This document shows positions 1 to 9,713 of a stretch of DNA of 64,000 nucleotides, piece after piece. The notes below the pieces were generated by a model. The model made no database searches and had not been told where the DNA came from. It saw nothing but the letters and a program-made list of their open reading frames with translations. Each line of letters opens with the position of its first letter. Positions within the stretch are counted from its first letter, which is position 1. Source of the DNA: DMER64 sp964542305 (GTDB lineage: Bacteria; Bacteroidota; Bacteroidia; Bacteroidales; UBA932). The position numbers and the translations under genes were made by a program. The stretch covers positions 1-64,000 of the forward strand of contig CAZITX010000009.1 in assembly GCA_964542305.1 (NCBI GenBank), given 5' to 3'.

Positions 1-17
1 TTGTGCTGGTCGGAAAC

Positions 18-1742
18 TTATTTTTGAAAAAGGTCGTTCAACGCATTGAGTTTTTCATCCAGCTCACGACATTTCTCCTCATACTGATCTTCTGAAGGCA
101 AATCTGTCCTAACCCCGTAATAATACTTGATTTTTGGTTCTGTTCCTGAAGGCCTTACGGTCACCACAGTATTATCTGCGCAAACAAATTGTAGCACATC
201 GGATTCAGGAAGGTTGATCTCATACCTCAGATCGCTTACCAGATCTACCGTTTCCCTTTTCTTATAATCATGAAACAAAACGACTTCAGATCCCAAAAGC
301 CGGGACGGGGGATTTTCCCTGAAACGAGCCAAGATGGACCTGATCTGCTCCATACCGTCTTTTCCCTTGAGTGTTACTGAAACCATACGTTCTTTAAAAA
401 AGCCGAACCGCAGGTATACTTCCCGCATCAGATCATAAAGCGTTTTTCCTTTGGAGGCTGCCCAACAGGCAACTTCCGCAGCCAAAGCACAAGTTACAAC
501 GGCATCTTTGTCCCTTACAAATTGGCCTACATTAAAACCGTAGCTTTCCTCTCCCCCGCATATAAATTCTTTTCTGCCCTCGTTGTTGCGGATCACTTCG
601 GCTATGTATTTGAATCCTGTAAGCACATTATAACAGGCAACATCGTAATGGTCGGCTATGGATTGTAAAAGATCACTTGTCACGATCGTCTTGACAATAT
701 ATTCATTTCCCTTGAGGCGTTTTGTATCTTTCCATTTCTCCAATAAATAGTAAGTCAAGAGGGCTGCTGTCTGATTCCCGTTCAGTAACTCAATCTGACC
801 GGCAGGATTCCTGACAGCTATCCCTACCCTGTCAGCATCAGGATCAGTAGCCATGACCAATTGGGCTCCTGTCTGCTCCGCTTTTTCAATAGCCAGTTTT
901 AAGGCAGCCGGCTCTTCCGGGTTCGGAGAAACAACAGTAGGAAAAAACCCGTCGGTCACATCCTGCTCGGGAACGTGAAAAACATTTGTAAAGCCCAATC
1001 TTGAAAGAGCTTCAGGTACCAAATGTACACCTGTCCCGTGAAGTGGCGTATAAACCATCTTCAGATCACGGAATGCTTCTATAGCTTGAGGACTTAAATT
1101 TATCAGGCTTAAAATGGCATCCAGATATAACGTATCTGCTTCTTCACCCAGCATTACAATTTTTCCCTTTCCCCCGGAAAATTTTACCATGGAAGGTGAA
1201 GATATTTTTTGCACTTCCTCAATAATCATGGCATCCCGGGGTGCCACCACCTGTGCCCCGTCATTGCCGTATACTTTATATCCGTTGTATTCTTTGGGAT
1301 TATGACTTGCCGTGATCATTACGCCGATATTGCATTTATGCTGCCTGACTGTAAAACTCAATTGCGGAGTAGGTCTTAGAGAATCATACAGGTAAATAGT
1401 AAAATCATTGGCTGCCAACACCTCTGCTGTAATCTTTGCAAACTCGGGAGACTGATTTCTGCAATCATAAGCTATAGCGGCTTTATAAGGTCCGGCTTCG
1501 TTCTTTTTTACGAAATCAGCCAATCCCTGTGTAACCATACCCACAGTATACCGGTTCATACGGTTTGTTCCCACGCCCATTATACCACGTAACCCTCCTG
1601 TCCCGAATTCCAGGTTTTTATAGAACGAATCTTCCAATGTTGCAGGATCTTCTTTCATAAGCCTGAGTACTTCGTTACGTGTTTGTTCATCAAAAGACGG
1701 ACCCATCCATTCCCGGGCCTTTTCCATACTATTCTGTTCCAT
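18..1742 (-). CDS. phosphoglucomutase/phosphomannomutase family enzyme
   Basis: This cytosolic phosphohexomutase interconverts hexose 1- and 6-phosphates and feeds sugar-nucleotide and glycogen metabolism. It is 574 residues, the usual length for the long bacterial PGM2-like form. The phosphoserine motif TASHNP has its serine at residue 146, the Mg-binding DPDADR lies at 300-305, the sugar-binding GGEESYG at 396-402, and the C-terminal phosphate-binding VRPSGTEPK near 530. The first ATG gives a normal N-terminus; a second ATG five codons in is possible. It lies 6 nt downstream of the rhamnose reductase gene and is very likely cotranscribed with it. Whether glucose or mannose phosphate is preferred cannot be told. 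Confidence 0.95.
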   Translation of the reverse strand: MEQNSMEKAREWMGPSFDEQTRNEVLRLMKEDPATLEDSFYKNLEFGTGGLRGIMGVGTNRMNRYTVGMVTQGLADFVKKNEAGPYKAAIAYDCRNQSPEFAKITAEVLAANDFTIYLYDSLRPTPQLSFTVRQHKCNIGVMITASHNPKEYNGYKVYGNDGAQVVAPRDAMIIEEVQKISSPSMVKFSGGKGKIVMLGEEADTLYLDAILSLINLSPQAIEAFRDLKMVYTPLHGTGVHLVPEALSRLGFTNVFHVPEQDVTDGFFPTVVSPNPEEPAALKLAIEKAEQTGAQLVMATDPDADRVGIAVRNPAGQIELLNGNQTAALLTYYLLEKWKDTKRLKGNEYIVKTIVTSDLLQSIADHYDVACYNVLTGFKYIAEVIRNNEGRKEFICGGEESYGFNVGQFVRDKDAVVTCALAAEVACWAASKGKTLYDLMREVYLRFGFFKERMVSVTLKGKDGMEQIRSILARFRENPPSRLLGSEVVLFHDYKKRETVDLVSDLRYEINLPESDVLQFVCADNTVVTVRPSGTEPKIKYYYGVRTDLPSEDQYEEKCRELDEKLNALNDLFQK

Positions 1743-1748
1743 ATTCTT

Positions 1749-2603
1749 TCAAATTATGTGTTCTATTCCTTCCTGCCAATGGGGAACCCTGACCCCTGGC
1801 AACTGACTTATTTTTTGCGGACTCATTACAGTATAAACCGGCCTGGGGGCACCTTCCGGATAGCCTGTTTCAATCGGTAAAACGGGAACCGGAACAAAAG
1901 CCGGATCTTTTTTCTGTATCAGATCCCGTACCTTCTGTGCAAAAATGTAGCGGCTGCAACCTCCTCCCGAATTGGTATAGTGAAACAAGCCCGAGTCAAT
2001 GCGGTCCTTCATCAGGCAAAACAAAGCATCCACAAGGTCCGGTGCATACGTTGGCGAATTCTTCTGAAATGCGTCTACATACAACGGTCCGGTTTGGGTT
2101 CCGAGTAAACCGGGTACTGCAGCCAAAAAATTCCGGGAGTGACGGGAATAGACCCAGCTGGTGCGGACTACGACGCCCCTTGGATAGGCCAAAACCTTCA
2201 GTTCTCCGGCCCTTTTGGATGCTCCGTATACGTTTACAGGTGAAGTCTCATCTTCTTCCGTGTAAGGTTTGTCTTTCTTTCCGTCAAATACATAATCCGT
2301 AGATAAATGGATTATTACGGTACGTGTCTTTTCGCTTGCCTTTATCATTCCCTCCAGACAGTCTGCATTTAACCGGTATGCCGTCTGTGGATCTTCCTCC
2401 GCTTTGTCCACATGGGTAAAGGCAGCTGCATTGATCACATAATCCGGTTTTTCGTGCATAAAACAGGACATTAAAGCATCCGGATCCGTGATGTCCAGCT
2501 TTTCCCGGGAAAAAGCCGCCAAATCGATATCATTTTGAGATGCAGCTATTTGGGATACTATCGTGCCTACACCTCCCTGTGCCCCTGTAAGAACCACTTT
2601 CAT
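1749..2603 (-). CDS. rfbD: dTDP-4-dehydrorhamnose reductase (RmlD/RfbD family)
   Basis: The family catalyses the last step of dTDP-L-rhamnose synthesis, NAD(P)H reduction of the 4-keto sugar, in the cytosol. The protein is 284 residues, an extended SDR. It opens with the nucleotide-binding TGAQGGVG motif, has the STDYVFDG segment at about 101-108 and the catalytic YGASK with Tyr126 and Lys130. The other dTDP-rhamnose genes (rfbA, rfbB, rfbC) are not in this window, so the pathway must be completed elsewhere. It is the first gene of a probable two-gene operon with the phosphohexomutase. A -7 box (TATCTTTG on the minus strand, 2616-2609) lies immediately upstream. Confidence 0.92.
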   Translation of the reverse strand: MKVVLTGAQGGVGTIVSQIAASQNDIDLAAFSREKLDITDPDALMSCFMHEKPDYVINAAAFTHVDKAEEDPQTAYRLNADCLEGMIKASEKTRTVIIHLSTDYVFDGKKDKPYTEEDETSPVNVYGASKRAGELKVLAYPRGVVVRTSWVYSRHSRNFLAAVPGLLGTQTGPLYVDAFQKNSPTYAPDLVDALFCLMKDRIDSGLFHYTNSGGGCSRYIFAQKVRDLIQKKDPAFVPVPVLPIETGYPEGAPRPVYTVMSPQKISQLPGVRVPHWQEGIEHII

Positions 2604-2608
2604 ACTAA

Positions 2609-2660
2609 CAAAGATATTAAAAATGAAGCTACAAGGTACCCGGCACTTTGCTTATCTTTG
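2609..2660. promoter_or_regulatory. divergent promoter region, rfbD and GT39 gene
   Basis: Two Bacteroidota -7 boxes face away from each other. On the minus strand TATCTTTG occupies 2616-2609, with a TTG at 2634-2632 that is closer than the usual 19-nt spacing. On the plus strand TATCTTTG occupies 2653-2660, without a clear -33 box. The plus box predicts a transcription start at about 2665-2667, which makes the ATG at 2678 the natural start of the glycosyltransferase and rules out the TTG at 2648. Confidence 0.6.
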
Positions 2661-2677
2661 CCGTCAGACCGCCTGAT

Positions 2678-4243
2678 ATGTCAAAAGATTACAAAAAACA
2701 AATGATCCTGCTCCTGGCCGTTTCACTGCTGGTCAGGTGTATTGTGGCTGCATTGACAGAACTGGGAAACGACGAGGTATATTACTGGACATATGCATTA
2801 TACCCGGACTGGAGTCACTTTGATCATCCTCCTATGGTAGGATGGATCATACAATTGTTCACGTTAAATCTCAGGTACGATTCCGCCTTTTTCCTCCGTC
2901 TGCCGGCCCTGATCCTGGGAACAGTCAATACGTGGATGATCTACCGCCTGGGAATGCTGATAAGAAACCCCCGGACAGGTTGGTACGCCGCCCTGCTCCA
3001 TACCGGATCACTCTATGCCACGATCCTTGTGGGAACTTTCATTCTGCCGGATACACCCCTGAGTACTTTTTACCTGCTTTCCTTGTTTTTCATGTTTAAG
3101 GCCTGCGGATTGGGTTCATCGGATAAAAAAGATCCACAACCGGTATTTTTTTTACCGGCCGGCGTCTTTGCAGGTCTGGCCATGCTCAGTAAATACACCG
3201 GAGTTTTTCTTTGGGCGGGAACGTTCCTTTTTGTCCTTTTTTACCGCAGGAGCCTCTATAAAAACCTGTATTTCTGGCTGGGTATCCTGGTCTCGGCATT
3301 CCTGTTTTTACCGGTCGTTATCTGGAATTTAACCCAGGATCTTTCCAGTTTTGCTTTTCACTCCGGACGCGTATCCTTTTTTGGAGAAGGCATCAAACCG
3401 TTCCTGTTCGGGCGGGAGATCTTTGGAGCGTTTTTATACAACAACCCGGTTAATTTTATCCTCATCATCTGGGCCATCCTGTCTTCATTCATCAGAAAAC
3501 ACACACAAGTTCCAACACGTGATGCAGTGACAACAGGAACAAGGAGGATGATCCTTTTACAATCCCTCCCGCTTATAGCCACCTTTTTGTTTTTTTCACT
3601 TTTCAGGGAAACTCTGCCGCACTGGAGTGCTCCGGCATTCTATCCCCTGATCCTTCTGGCTGCTGCCACGGTTGATGTCCGTTCTCTGGAATGGCCGGTA
3701 AAAGTGTCCGTAGCGTTTCTCTTCATAGTCGTTTTAGTGAGCGTAGTACAGATACAAACAGGTTTTATTCCCCTCGTGCCTCCGACCTCTGCTACAGAAG
3801 AATCTGCAACCGATCCATACAGAGAACTCGGCAGAAAAGATTTTACCCTGGACATGTACGGATGGGAACAGCTGGGAGATTATTTTGCGGTTGTCAGCGG
3901 GCAACAGGAAGCGCTTTACAAGGAATCAAACGGAAACAAAGGCATGCCCGGAGAAAGTGCCATTTTGGCGTATCGCTGGTTCCCGGCAGCACATCTGGAT
4001 TACTATGTGGCCCGGCCATCCGGTAAGGTGGTAAAAACAAAGGGTCCCGTGGAAAGGACCCATAAATACCATCAGATCACGCAAATCAGGGGCGGGATCG
4101 CTCCCGGGGAAAAGCTTTATTATATTGAATCAAGCCGTTTCCCCGGAAACATCTCCAACACAGTCCCGCTGGACACGTTTTTTGTACAACGGTGCGGAAA
4201 ACCGGTAATCCGTTATGTGATCCATTGCATAACGGAAGAATAA
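2678..4243 (+). CDS. GT39/ArnT-type membrane glycosyltransferase
   Basis: This is a polytopic membrane protein of about 521 residues in the dolichyl/undecaprenyl-phosphate-sugar:protein or lipid glycosyltransferase superfamily (GT-C fold, PMT_2). The family hallmark is present near the N-terminus: an acidic pair (NDE) followed by VYYW and, about 15 residues on, HFDHPP. These are the catalytic loop features of ArnT-like enzymes. Many hydrophobic helices fill residues 15-380, and a soluble C-terminal part follows. The reading frame is open from a TTG at 2648, but the promoter box lies inside that stretch, so ATG 2678 is chosen. The sugar donor and acceptor are unknown. It is divergent from rfbD and convergent with the GH3 gene, with only 13 nt between stops. 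Confidence 0.85.
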   Translation: MSKDYKKQMILLLAVSLLVRCIVAALTELGNDEVYYWTYALYPDWSHFDHPPMVGWIIQLFTLNLRYDSAFFLRLPALILGTVNTWMIYRLGMLIRNPRTGWYAALLHTGSLYATILVGTFILPDTPLSTFYLLSLFFMFKACGLGSSDKKDPQPVFFLPAGVFAGLAMLSKYTGVFLWAGTFLFVLFYRRSLYKNLYFWLGILVSAFLFLPVVIWNLTQDLSSFAFHSGRVSFFGEGIKPFLFGREIFGAFLYNNPVNFILIIWAILSSFIRKHTQVPTRDAVTTGTRRMILLQSLPLIATFLFFSLFRETLPHWSAPAFYPLILLAAATVDVRSLEWPVKVSVAFLFIVVLVSVVQIQTGFIPLVPPTSATEESATDPYRELGRKDFTLDMYGWEQLGDYFAVVSGQQEALYKESNGNKGMPGESAILAYRWFPAAHLDYYVARPSGKVVKTKGPVERTHKYHQITQIRGGIAPGEKLYYIESSRFPGNISNTVPLDTFFVQRCGKPVIRYVIHCITEE

Positions 4244-4256
4244 GTGCGGTAAAAAA

Positions 4257-6536
4257 TTAAAGTTCAACCGAGGCAAACAACGTATCCACCATAACGGTAA
4301 ACGTTCCCGGTTCCACCCTCCATTTTTCGTCAGCTCCCCAGAATTGCAATTGATCTTGCTGTACGCTCAACCGTACTGTTTTGGTTTCTCCGGGTTCCAG
4401 GATGATTTTGGAAAACGCCTTCAACTCCTTAACCGGCCTGGTCATGGATGCATAATCATCCCTGATGAACAGCAATACGGTTTCTTCTCCTGACCGGGTT
4501 CCTGTATTGGTAACATCCACTGTTACTTCCAAAACTCCTTCTTTAAAACCGCCTGATTGCAAATTGGCATATTCATACGTTGTGTATGACAGTCCGTAGC
4601 CGAATTCGTAAAGAGGCATGGGATTTTCCATTACTATGGGATGGAAGTAATGCGAAGGCATATGATTGTAAACAGAAAGAATGTTGCCGGTGGATCTTGG
4701 AAAAGTGACAGGCAATTTTCCGGAGGGATTCACGTGGCCGTAAAGGATCTCGGCAAGGGCGATTCCGCCTTTCATACCGGGTTCCCAGGCTTCCACCAAA
4801 GCATCGGCCTGCCGGGCAATCCATTCCACCGCCAGGGGGTGTCCGTTATTCAGCACCACAATGCAGGGTTTCCCACTGTCCAGGATGTTTCGAACCAATT
4901 CTTCCTGGAGTCCGGGCAGGCGCAAATTGCCCCGCTCCACATCTTCCCCGGACGTTTTATTGTTCCAGTCCTTGCGATTCACATACTCTCCCACAAACAC
5001 AATGTTCAGATCTGCATTACGGGCCATCACCCCGGCGCGACGGACTTTTTCATGATCCATATACCGGATGGATTCTCCCTGGTCCAGGAAAGTGAAACGC
5101 GTTTCGGGAGCCACCGATTTCAGTCCCTCCAGGAAGGTCACCACATTTTCATCGGGTTGCGGGAACGTCCAGTCGCCCATGATCCCCTGGGAATCGGCAT
5201 TTGGTCCGGTCACAAATACGTTTTTGTATTTTCCTCCGTCTGTCAGGGGCAGGATCCCGTTGTTTTCCAGTAGCACTATACTTTTGCGGGCAGCCTCCAA
5301 AGAAGTCTGCACGTGTTCTTCTTTTAAAAGAACCTGGTCTACAGCAGATTCCTCAAAGAAAGGATTTTCAAACAGTCCCAGACGGAATTTCATTTCCAGT
5401 ATCCTTCGGCACGATTGATCAATCCTGGATTCGGGGATCACTCCCTCTTCAACGAGCTTCATCATAGCCGGTACAAAAGCGGGTCCGTGCATATGCATAT
5501 CCATACCCGCCATAACTGATTGGGCGTAAGCATCTTCAACCGAAACGGCAGTACGGTGGAGATCATAAATATGTTCCATATCCATCCAGTCGCTGACCAC
5601 AAAGCCCTCAAAACCCATTTCGTTCCTGAGAACGTCCTGCATCAACCAGGGATGCGCATGACACGGAATTCCACTCAATTCATTGTGTGCCATCATAAAA
5701 GTAAGTGCCCCGGCATCAACGCATGCCTTGAAAGGCGGAAAAAAGACTTCCCGCAATGTTCTTTCCGAGACATCGGTCGGAGCTCCGTTGGTCCCGTTTA
5801 CAGGCTGGGACCCTCCCACAAAATGCTTGGCACAGGCGAGCACCAGGTCCTTCTCCAATCCTTCATCTCCCTGGAATCCTTTAACAGCAGCTTCCCCCAT
5901 CAGGGATACCAGGTAAGGATCCTCTCCGAATGTTTCTCCTACCCTGCCCCATCTCTGGTCCCGCGCCACCTCGACATTGGGGGCAAAAGTCCAGTGCATC
6001 CCGATGGCTCGCATTTCCAATGCCGTCTGCCGGGAAGACACATAAACCAACTCAGGATCAAAAGTGGATGCCATGCCTATTGACGTGGGATAGACAGTCG
6101 TTCCACTTACCAGGGCACATCCGTGTACTGCATCAATCCCCATTAACAAGGGAATACGAAGCCGCGATTCCATTGCCAGTTGCTGCAATTCATTGGCCTC
6201 TCCGATAGTTACCGAGTGCAAAAAGGATCCAATCTTTCCATCCCGGGCCATCTCTGCTATATCTTCTTTCAAAAAGCCGGGATAAAATGCCTGGGCAGTA
6301 TTGCGCAGTAGTTCTTCCTCTGTCATACCCGCCTGGGATTCATCAATGTGATTCAATCCCACACATTGATTCATCTGACCGATCTTTTCCTCCAGTGTCA
6401 TTCTTTTCATCAGGTCGGCCACTCGTTTTTCTACACTCAGATCAGGGTTCATATAAGGAAGATTATCTCCTGAACCGCCCGAACAGGAAGCGGCAAAAAA
6501 CATAGCTGTCATAAACAAAATAGTTATTCCTTTCAT
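4257..6536 (-). CDS. glycoside hydrolase family 3 beta-glucosidase-like lipoprotein
   Basis: GH3 enzymes release non-reducing beta-linked glucose, or in some members xylose or other sugars, from oligosaccharides by a retaining mechanism. The protein is about 759 residues, BglX-like: the TIM-barrel domain, then the alpha/beta sandwich, then a C-terminal FnIII-like domain. The nucleophile motif VVSDW places the aspartate at about residue 316. The GIDAVHG and GRVGETFGEDP motifs of the family are present. The start at ATG 6536 gives a lipoprotein signal ending in AAS|C with Cys18; an upstream in-frame ATG would add 23 hydrophilic residues before the signal and is rejected. It is divergent from the mannan-type operon and probably belongs to it functionally. 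Confidence 0.93.
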   Translation of the reverse strand: MKGITILFMTAMFFAASCSGGSGDNLPYMNPDLSVEKRVADLMKRMTLEEKIGQMNQCVGLNHIDESQAGMTEEELLRNTAQAFYPGFLKEDIAEMARDGKIGSFLHSVTIGEANELQQLAMESRLRIPLLMGIDAVHGCALVSGTTVYPTSIGMASTFDPELVYVSSRQTALEMRAIGMHWTFAPNVEVARDQRWGRVGETFGEDPYLVSLMGEAAVKGFQGDEGLEKDLVLACAKHFVGGSQPVNGTNGAPTDVSERTLREVFFPPFKACVDAGALTFMMAHNELSGIPCHAHPWLMQDVLRNEMGFEGFVVSDWMDMEHIYDLHRTAVSVEDAYAQSVMAGMDMHMHGPAFVPAMMKLVEEGVIPESRIDQSCRRILEMKFRLGLFENPFFEESAVDQVLLKEEHVQTSLEAARKSIVLLENNGILPLTDGGKYKNVFVTGPNADSQGIMGDWTFPQPDENVVTFLEGLKSVAPETRFTFLDQGESIRYMDHEKVRRAGVMARNADLNIVFVGEYVNRKDWNNKTSGEDVERGNLRLPGLQEELVRNILDSGKPCIVVLNNGHPLAVEWIARQADALVEAWEPGMKGGIALAEILYGHVNPSGKLPVTFPRSTGNILSVYNHMPSHYFHPIVMENPMPLYEFGYGLSYTTYEYANLQSGGFKEGVLEVTVDVTNTGTRSGEETVLLFIRDDYASMTRPVKELKAFSKIILEPGETKTVRLSVQQDQLQFWGADEKWRVEPGTFTVMVDTLFASVEL

Positions 6537-6564
6537 AGATAAACATATTACATGCGTTGGACAG

Positions 6565-6572
6565 CAAATGTA
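6565..6572 (-). promoter_or_regulatory. -7 box upstream of the GH3 gene
   Basis: TACATTTG on the minus strand fits the Bacteroidota -7 consensus TAnnTTTG, 29 nt upstream of the chosen GH3 start. No convincing -33 element is seen. The plus-strand side of this 135-nt intergenic region, which should drive the mannan-type operon, carries only near-consensus boxes such as TAAATTTA, so that operon may need an activator. Confidence 0.45.
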
Positions 6573-6671
6573 GCCAATTTTATGTGTTTTAGATAAAATA
6601 AGCAAAGGATATCAAGGCAAAAGACGTTAAATTTACATTTTGAAAATCATACGACATTTAACCGTTACATC

Positions 6672-8414
6672 ATGAAAAAATATTTATCATCAATTTTTGC
6701 CTTCCTCCTGCTGGCAGGGTGCAACCAGCCCCCTGAAGTAAAGGAAATAGCTTTGGATCCTGTATGGAAATTCCAAACTGGAAACGAGATCCAATGGGCT
6801 TCACCCGAATTTGACGACAGCCAGTGGCCCGGAATCTCTATTGCCGATTCCTGGGAAAACCAGGGGTACACCAATTACGACGGGTATGGCTGGTACCGTA
6901 AAACCATTACGCTTCCCGATGATATACTCAAAGCCGCACAATTTTACGGAGGGTTGCTTATCCGCTACGACAACGCTGACGATTCGGATGCATTGTATTT
7001 TAACGGACAGGCTGTAGATACTACTGGCAGTTTCCCGCCGGATTATCTGAGCCGTTACGGAATAAAAAGAGCTTACACAGTACCTTATGGACAGGTACGA
7101 ACCGACGGACCCAACACCATTGCAGTACAGGTCTATGACGGTGGAGGAGACGGGGGGCTGCTTACTTCGGCATTTATCATCCAGCCTATCGCCCCGGCTC
7201 AGGATATTTCTCTTGATTACACTGTGGATGCGAAAAACGGCGTTTTCATGGGAGACGATCCCCGGACGCTTACCGTTACCGTAACCAATAATGAAGATAA
7301 AACAACAAAGTCCGTTATCCACCTGACTGTAACCACTGATGATTACCAGCCTGTACAGGAATCTTCATACAAAGCCCGGATCAAACCGGGAGCGGGAATG
7401 ACATGGGGCATTAAACTGGATATTACTCAGCCGGGATTTTACCGTTGCACCCTTCGTCTGGAAACCAACGGATTAAAGGGAGAACCGACAACTTTCAATG
7501 TGGGGTACGAACCTGAAAAGATCGTATCACCACAGGACGCACAGGAAGATTTTGATGCATTCTGGGCGGAAACACGTGCGGAACTGGATCGTACACCTAT
7601 GCGCGCCACCATGAAACTGCTCAGAGAACATTCCACCGGAGCCAGAAACGTATACTACGTGGAAATGAGATCCCTGGACAACCAGATCATGGGAGGTTAT
7701 TATGCAGCTCCTAAAAAGAAAGGCAAATATCCTGTTATCATTACATACATGGGATACGGATCCAATGCCTGGATGCCACATACAGACGGCGAACCCGGAT
7801 TCATTTCATTTATTGTATCGGTACGTGGACAAGGTATCTATAAACCGGGAAACAAATACGACAACAAATGGATCGTTTCCGGCCTGGAAGACAAAAATAC
7901 TTACTATTACCGGGGTGCTTTCATGGACCTTGTCCGCGCAATCGACTTTGTTTGTTCAAGGCCCGAGGCGGATACAGAACGGATCGCTGCCGAAGGCGGT
8001 AGCCAGGGAGGTGCTTTCACCATGGCCGCCTGTGCCCTGGACGACCGGATAGCCGTTGCTGCCCCCACCATTCCTTTTTTGAGCGATTACCGTGATTATT
8101 TCCGGATCGTAGACTGGCCAAGGAGTGATTTCGATGCTTATATGAGAGAATATCCTGATGCCCGATGGGAAGACATTTATCGGTTACTGACTTACTTTGA
8201 TATCAAAAACCTGGCTTCCCGCATCAAAACCCCTACCATCATGGCCGTCGGGTTACAGGATGAAACGTGTCCCCCACACACCAATTTTGCCGGGTACAAC
8301 CTGATCACGGCGCCCAAAGAGTACCGGATCTACCGGGAAAACGGACACAACACACCACCTGAATGGCAGGATGTCCGTATGGACTTTTTCAATAAATATT
8401 TAAACCTGAAATAA
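6672..8414 (+). CDS. CE7 (AXE1) acetyl esterase with N-terminal beta-sandwich, lipoprotein
   Basis: The C-terminal part (about residues 285-580) is an alpha/beta hydrolase of the acetyl-xylan esterase/cephalosporin-C deacetylase family CE7. Ser444 sits in GGSQGG, Asp530 in GLQDET and His559 in ENGHN, completing the triad. CE7 enzymes remove O-acetyl groups from oligosaccharides. Residues 25-170 look like the GH2-type sugar-binding jelly roll (GYGWYRK, LYFNG, NTIAVQV), and residues 180-280 look Ig-like. The signal peptide ends in LLLAGC with Cys17, so this is a lipoprotein. It is the first gene of an operon and starts 1 nt before the GH5 gene region. Acetylated mannan is the likely substrate from context, which is inference. 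Confidence 0.88.
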   Translation: MKKYLSSIFAFLLLAGCNQPPEVKEIALDPVWKFQTGNEIQWASPEFDDSQWPGISIADSWENQGYTNYDGYGWYRKTITLPDDILKAAQFYGGLLIRYDNADDSDALYFNGQAVDTTGSFPPDYLSRYGIKRAYTVPYGQVRTDGPNTIAVQVYDGGGDGGLLTSAFIIQPIAPAQDISLDYTVDAKNGVFMGDDPRTLTVTVTNNEDKTTKSVIHLTVTTDDYQPVQESSYKARIKPGAGMTWGIKLDITQPGFYRCTLRLETNGLKGEPTTFNVGYEPEKIVSPQDAQEDFDAFWAETRAELDRTPMRATMKLLREHSTGARNVYYVEMRSLDNQIMGGYYAAPKKKGKYPVIITYMGYGSNAWMPHTDGEPGFISFIVSVRGQGIYKPGNKYDNKWIVSGLEDKNTYYYRGAFMDLVRAIDFVCSRPEADTERIAAEGGSQGGAFTMAACALDDRIAVAAPTIPFLSDYRDYFRIVDWPRSDFDAYMREYPDARWEDIYRLLTYFDIKNLASRIKTPTIMAVGLQDETCPPHTNFAGYNLITAPKEYRIYRENGHNTPPEWQDVRMDFFNKYLNLK

Positions 8415-8415
8415 C

Positions 8416-9705
8416 ATGAGAAAAACGATACTCTTTTTTGCCGTATTTTTTCTTTTTTCACTGGGAATCACCAGTTGCAACAATACTGCCGGGGACGTTC
8501 CGTTCGTTCACGTGGAAAACGGACAATTCATCAAAAACGGACAACCTTATCATTTTATCGGCTTTAATTTCTGGTATGCCGGTATATTGGCCTCTGAAGG
8601 AACCGGGGGAGACAGGGACCGGTTGCACCGGGAACTGGATTTTCTGAAATCCGCCGGGGTGGACAATCTAAGGATCATGATAGGGGCAGACGGACCGGAA
8701 AACAGGGCAAAGGTGCGCCCCAGCCTGCAGACTGAACCCGGAGTATACAACGACACGTTGCTCAGGGGGCTGGATTACCTGCTTGTTGAATTAGGTAAAA
8801 GGGATATGTTGGCCGTACTGTTTTTCAACAATACCTGGGAATGGACAGGAGGGTATTCCCAATACCTGGAATGGGCAGGTTACGGCAAAGCCCCTGTCCC
8901 TGTTATTGACGGATGGCCGGCATTCCAGGAATATGTAGGGCAATACATGGGATGTGTAAAATGTGACAGTTTGTTCAGAGACCATCTGAAAAACATCATC
9001 ACACGCGTAAACAGCATTTCAGGCGTACCTTATTCTGAAGAGCCCGCCATTATGTCCTGGCAGATAGCCAACGAACCCAGACCTATGGGTGCGGACAACA
9101 AGGAATTGTACCAGAAATTCATTTTGTCTACCGCCGAATATATTAAATCCATGGATCCCAATCACATGGTGTCTGTAGGATCGGAAGGATCATACGGCAG
9201 CGAAAACGACATGGACCTTTACAGAAGGGTGCATCAGACCGAATACGTGGATTACCTGACGTGCCATATCTGGCCCAAAAACTGGATGTGGATTGATATC
9301 CGGGATATTCCCGGATCCGTGGAACGGGCCTCAGCCGCGGCAAATAAGTACCTGGACGAACACAAAGCCCTTGCCGGGGAACTGAATAAGCCCATCGTCC
9401 TTTCGGAATTCGGGTTCCCCCGGGACAATCACTTGTATAACAGGGAAGATCCAGTTACGGCACGCAATTCTTTTTTCGAACACATTTTTAAACGTTTACT
9501 GGAATCTGTAAAGGAGTCCGGGCCTTTTTCCGGATGCAATATATGGGCATGGGGCGGCTTTGCACAACCCCGTAATGTGTTCTGGCAACCCGGAGACGAT
9601 TACTGCGGGGATCCTTCCCAGGAAGAACAGGGCCTCAACTCTGTTTTTGCACAGGACAGTACGGTTTCCCTGATAAAATCCTATATTGAACTGATCCACC
9701 AATAA
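8416..9705 (+). CDS. GH5 endo-beta-1,4-mannanase-like lipoprotein
   Basis: The protein is a 429-residue retaining GH5 enzyme resembling subfamily 7 mannanases, which cut beta-1,4-mannan chains internally. The acid/base glutamate is Glu220 in WQIANEP and the nucleophile is Glu331 in VLSEFGFP. The early GFNFWYAG segment and HIWPKNW near 284 are typical of the mannanase branch. The signal peptide ends at Cys21 (ITSC), so it is a lipoprotein; the residues after the cysteine do not show a strong acidic surface-export signal, so periplasmic or surface placement is open. It sits between the CE7 esterase and the GH27 galactosidase in the same operon. Substrate assignment rests on family likeness and neighbours. 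Confidence 0.9.
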   Translation: MRKTILFFAVFFLFSLGITSCNNTAGDVPFVHVENGQFIKNGQPYHFIGFNFWYAGILASEGTGGDRDRLHRELDFLKSAGVDNLRIMIGADGPENRAKVRPSLQTEPGVYNDTLLRGLDYLLVELGKRDMLAVLFFNNTWEWTGGYSQYLEWAGYGKAPVPVIDGWPAFQEYVGQYMGCVKCDSLFRDHLKNIITRVNSISGVPYSEEPAIMSWQIANEPRPMGADNKELYQKFILSTAEYIKSMDPNHMVSVGSEGSYGSENDMDLYRRVHQTEYVDYLTCHIWPKNWMWIDIRDIPGSVERASAAANKYLDEHKALAGELNKPIVLSEFGFPRDNHLYNREDPVTARNSFFEHIFKRLLESVKESGPFSGCNIWAWGGFAQPRNVFWQPGDDYCGDPSQEEQGLNSVFAQDSTVSLIKSYIELIHQ

Positions 9706-9713
9706 TTTTTACT

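Noticed and set aside
18..2603. Possible edge of an O-antigen or capsule cluster
   Set aside because: Only rfbD and a phosphohexomutase are present; no other sugar-nucleotide, flippase or polymerase genes follow.
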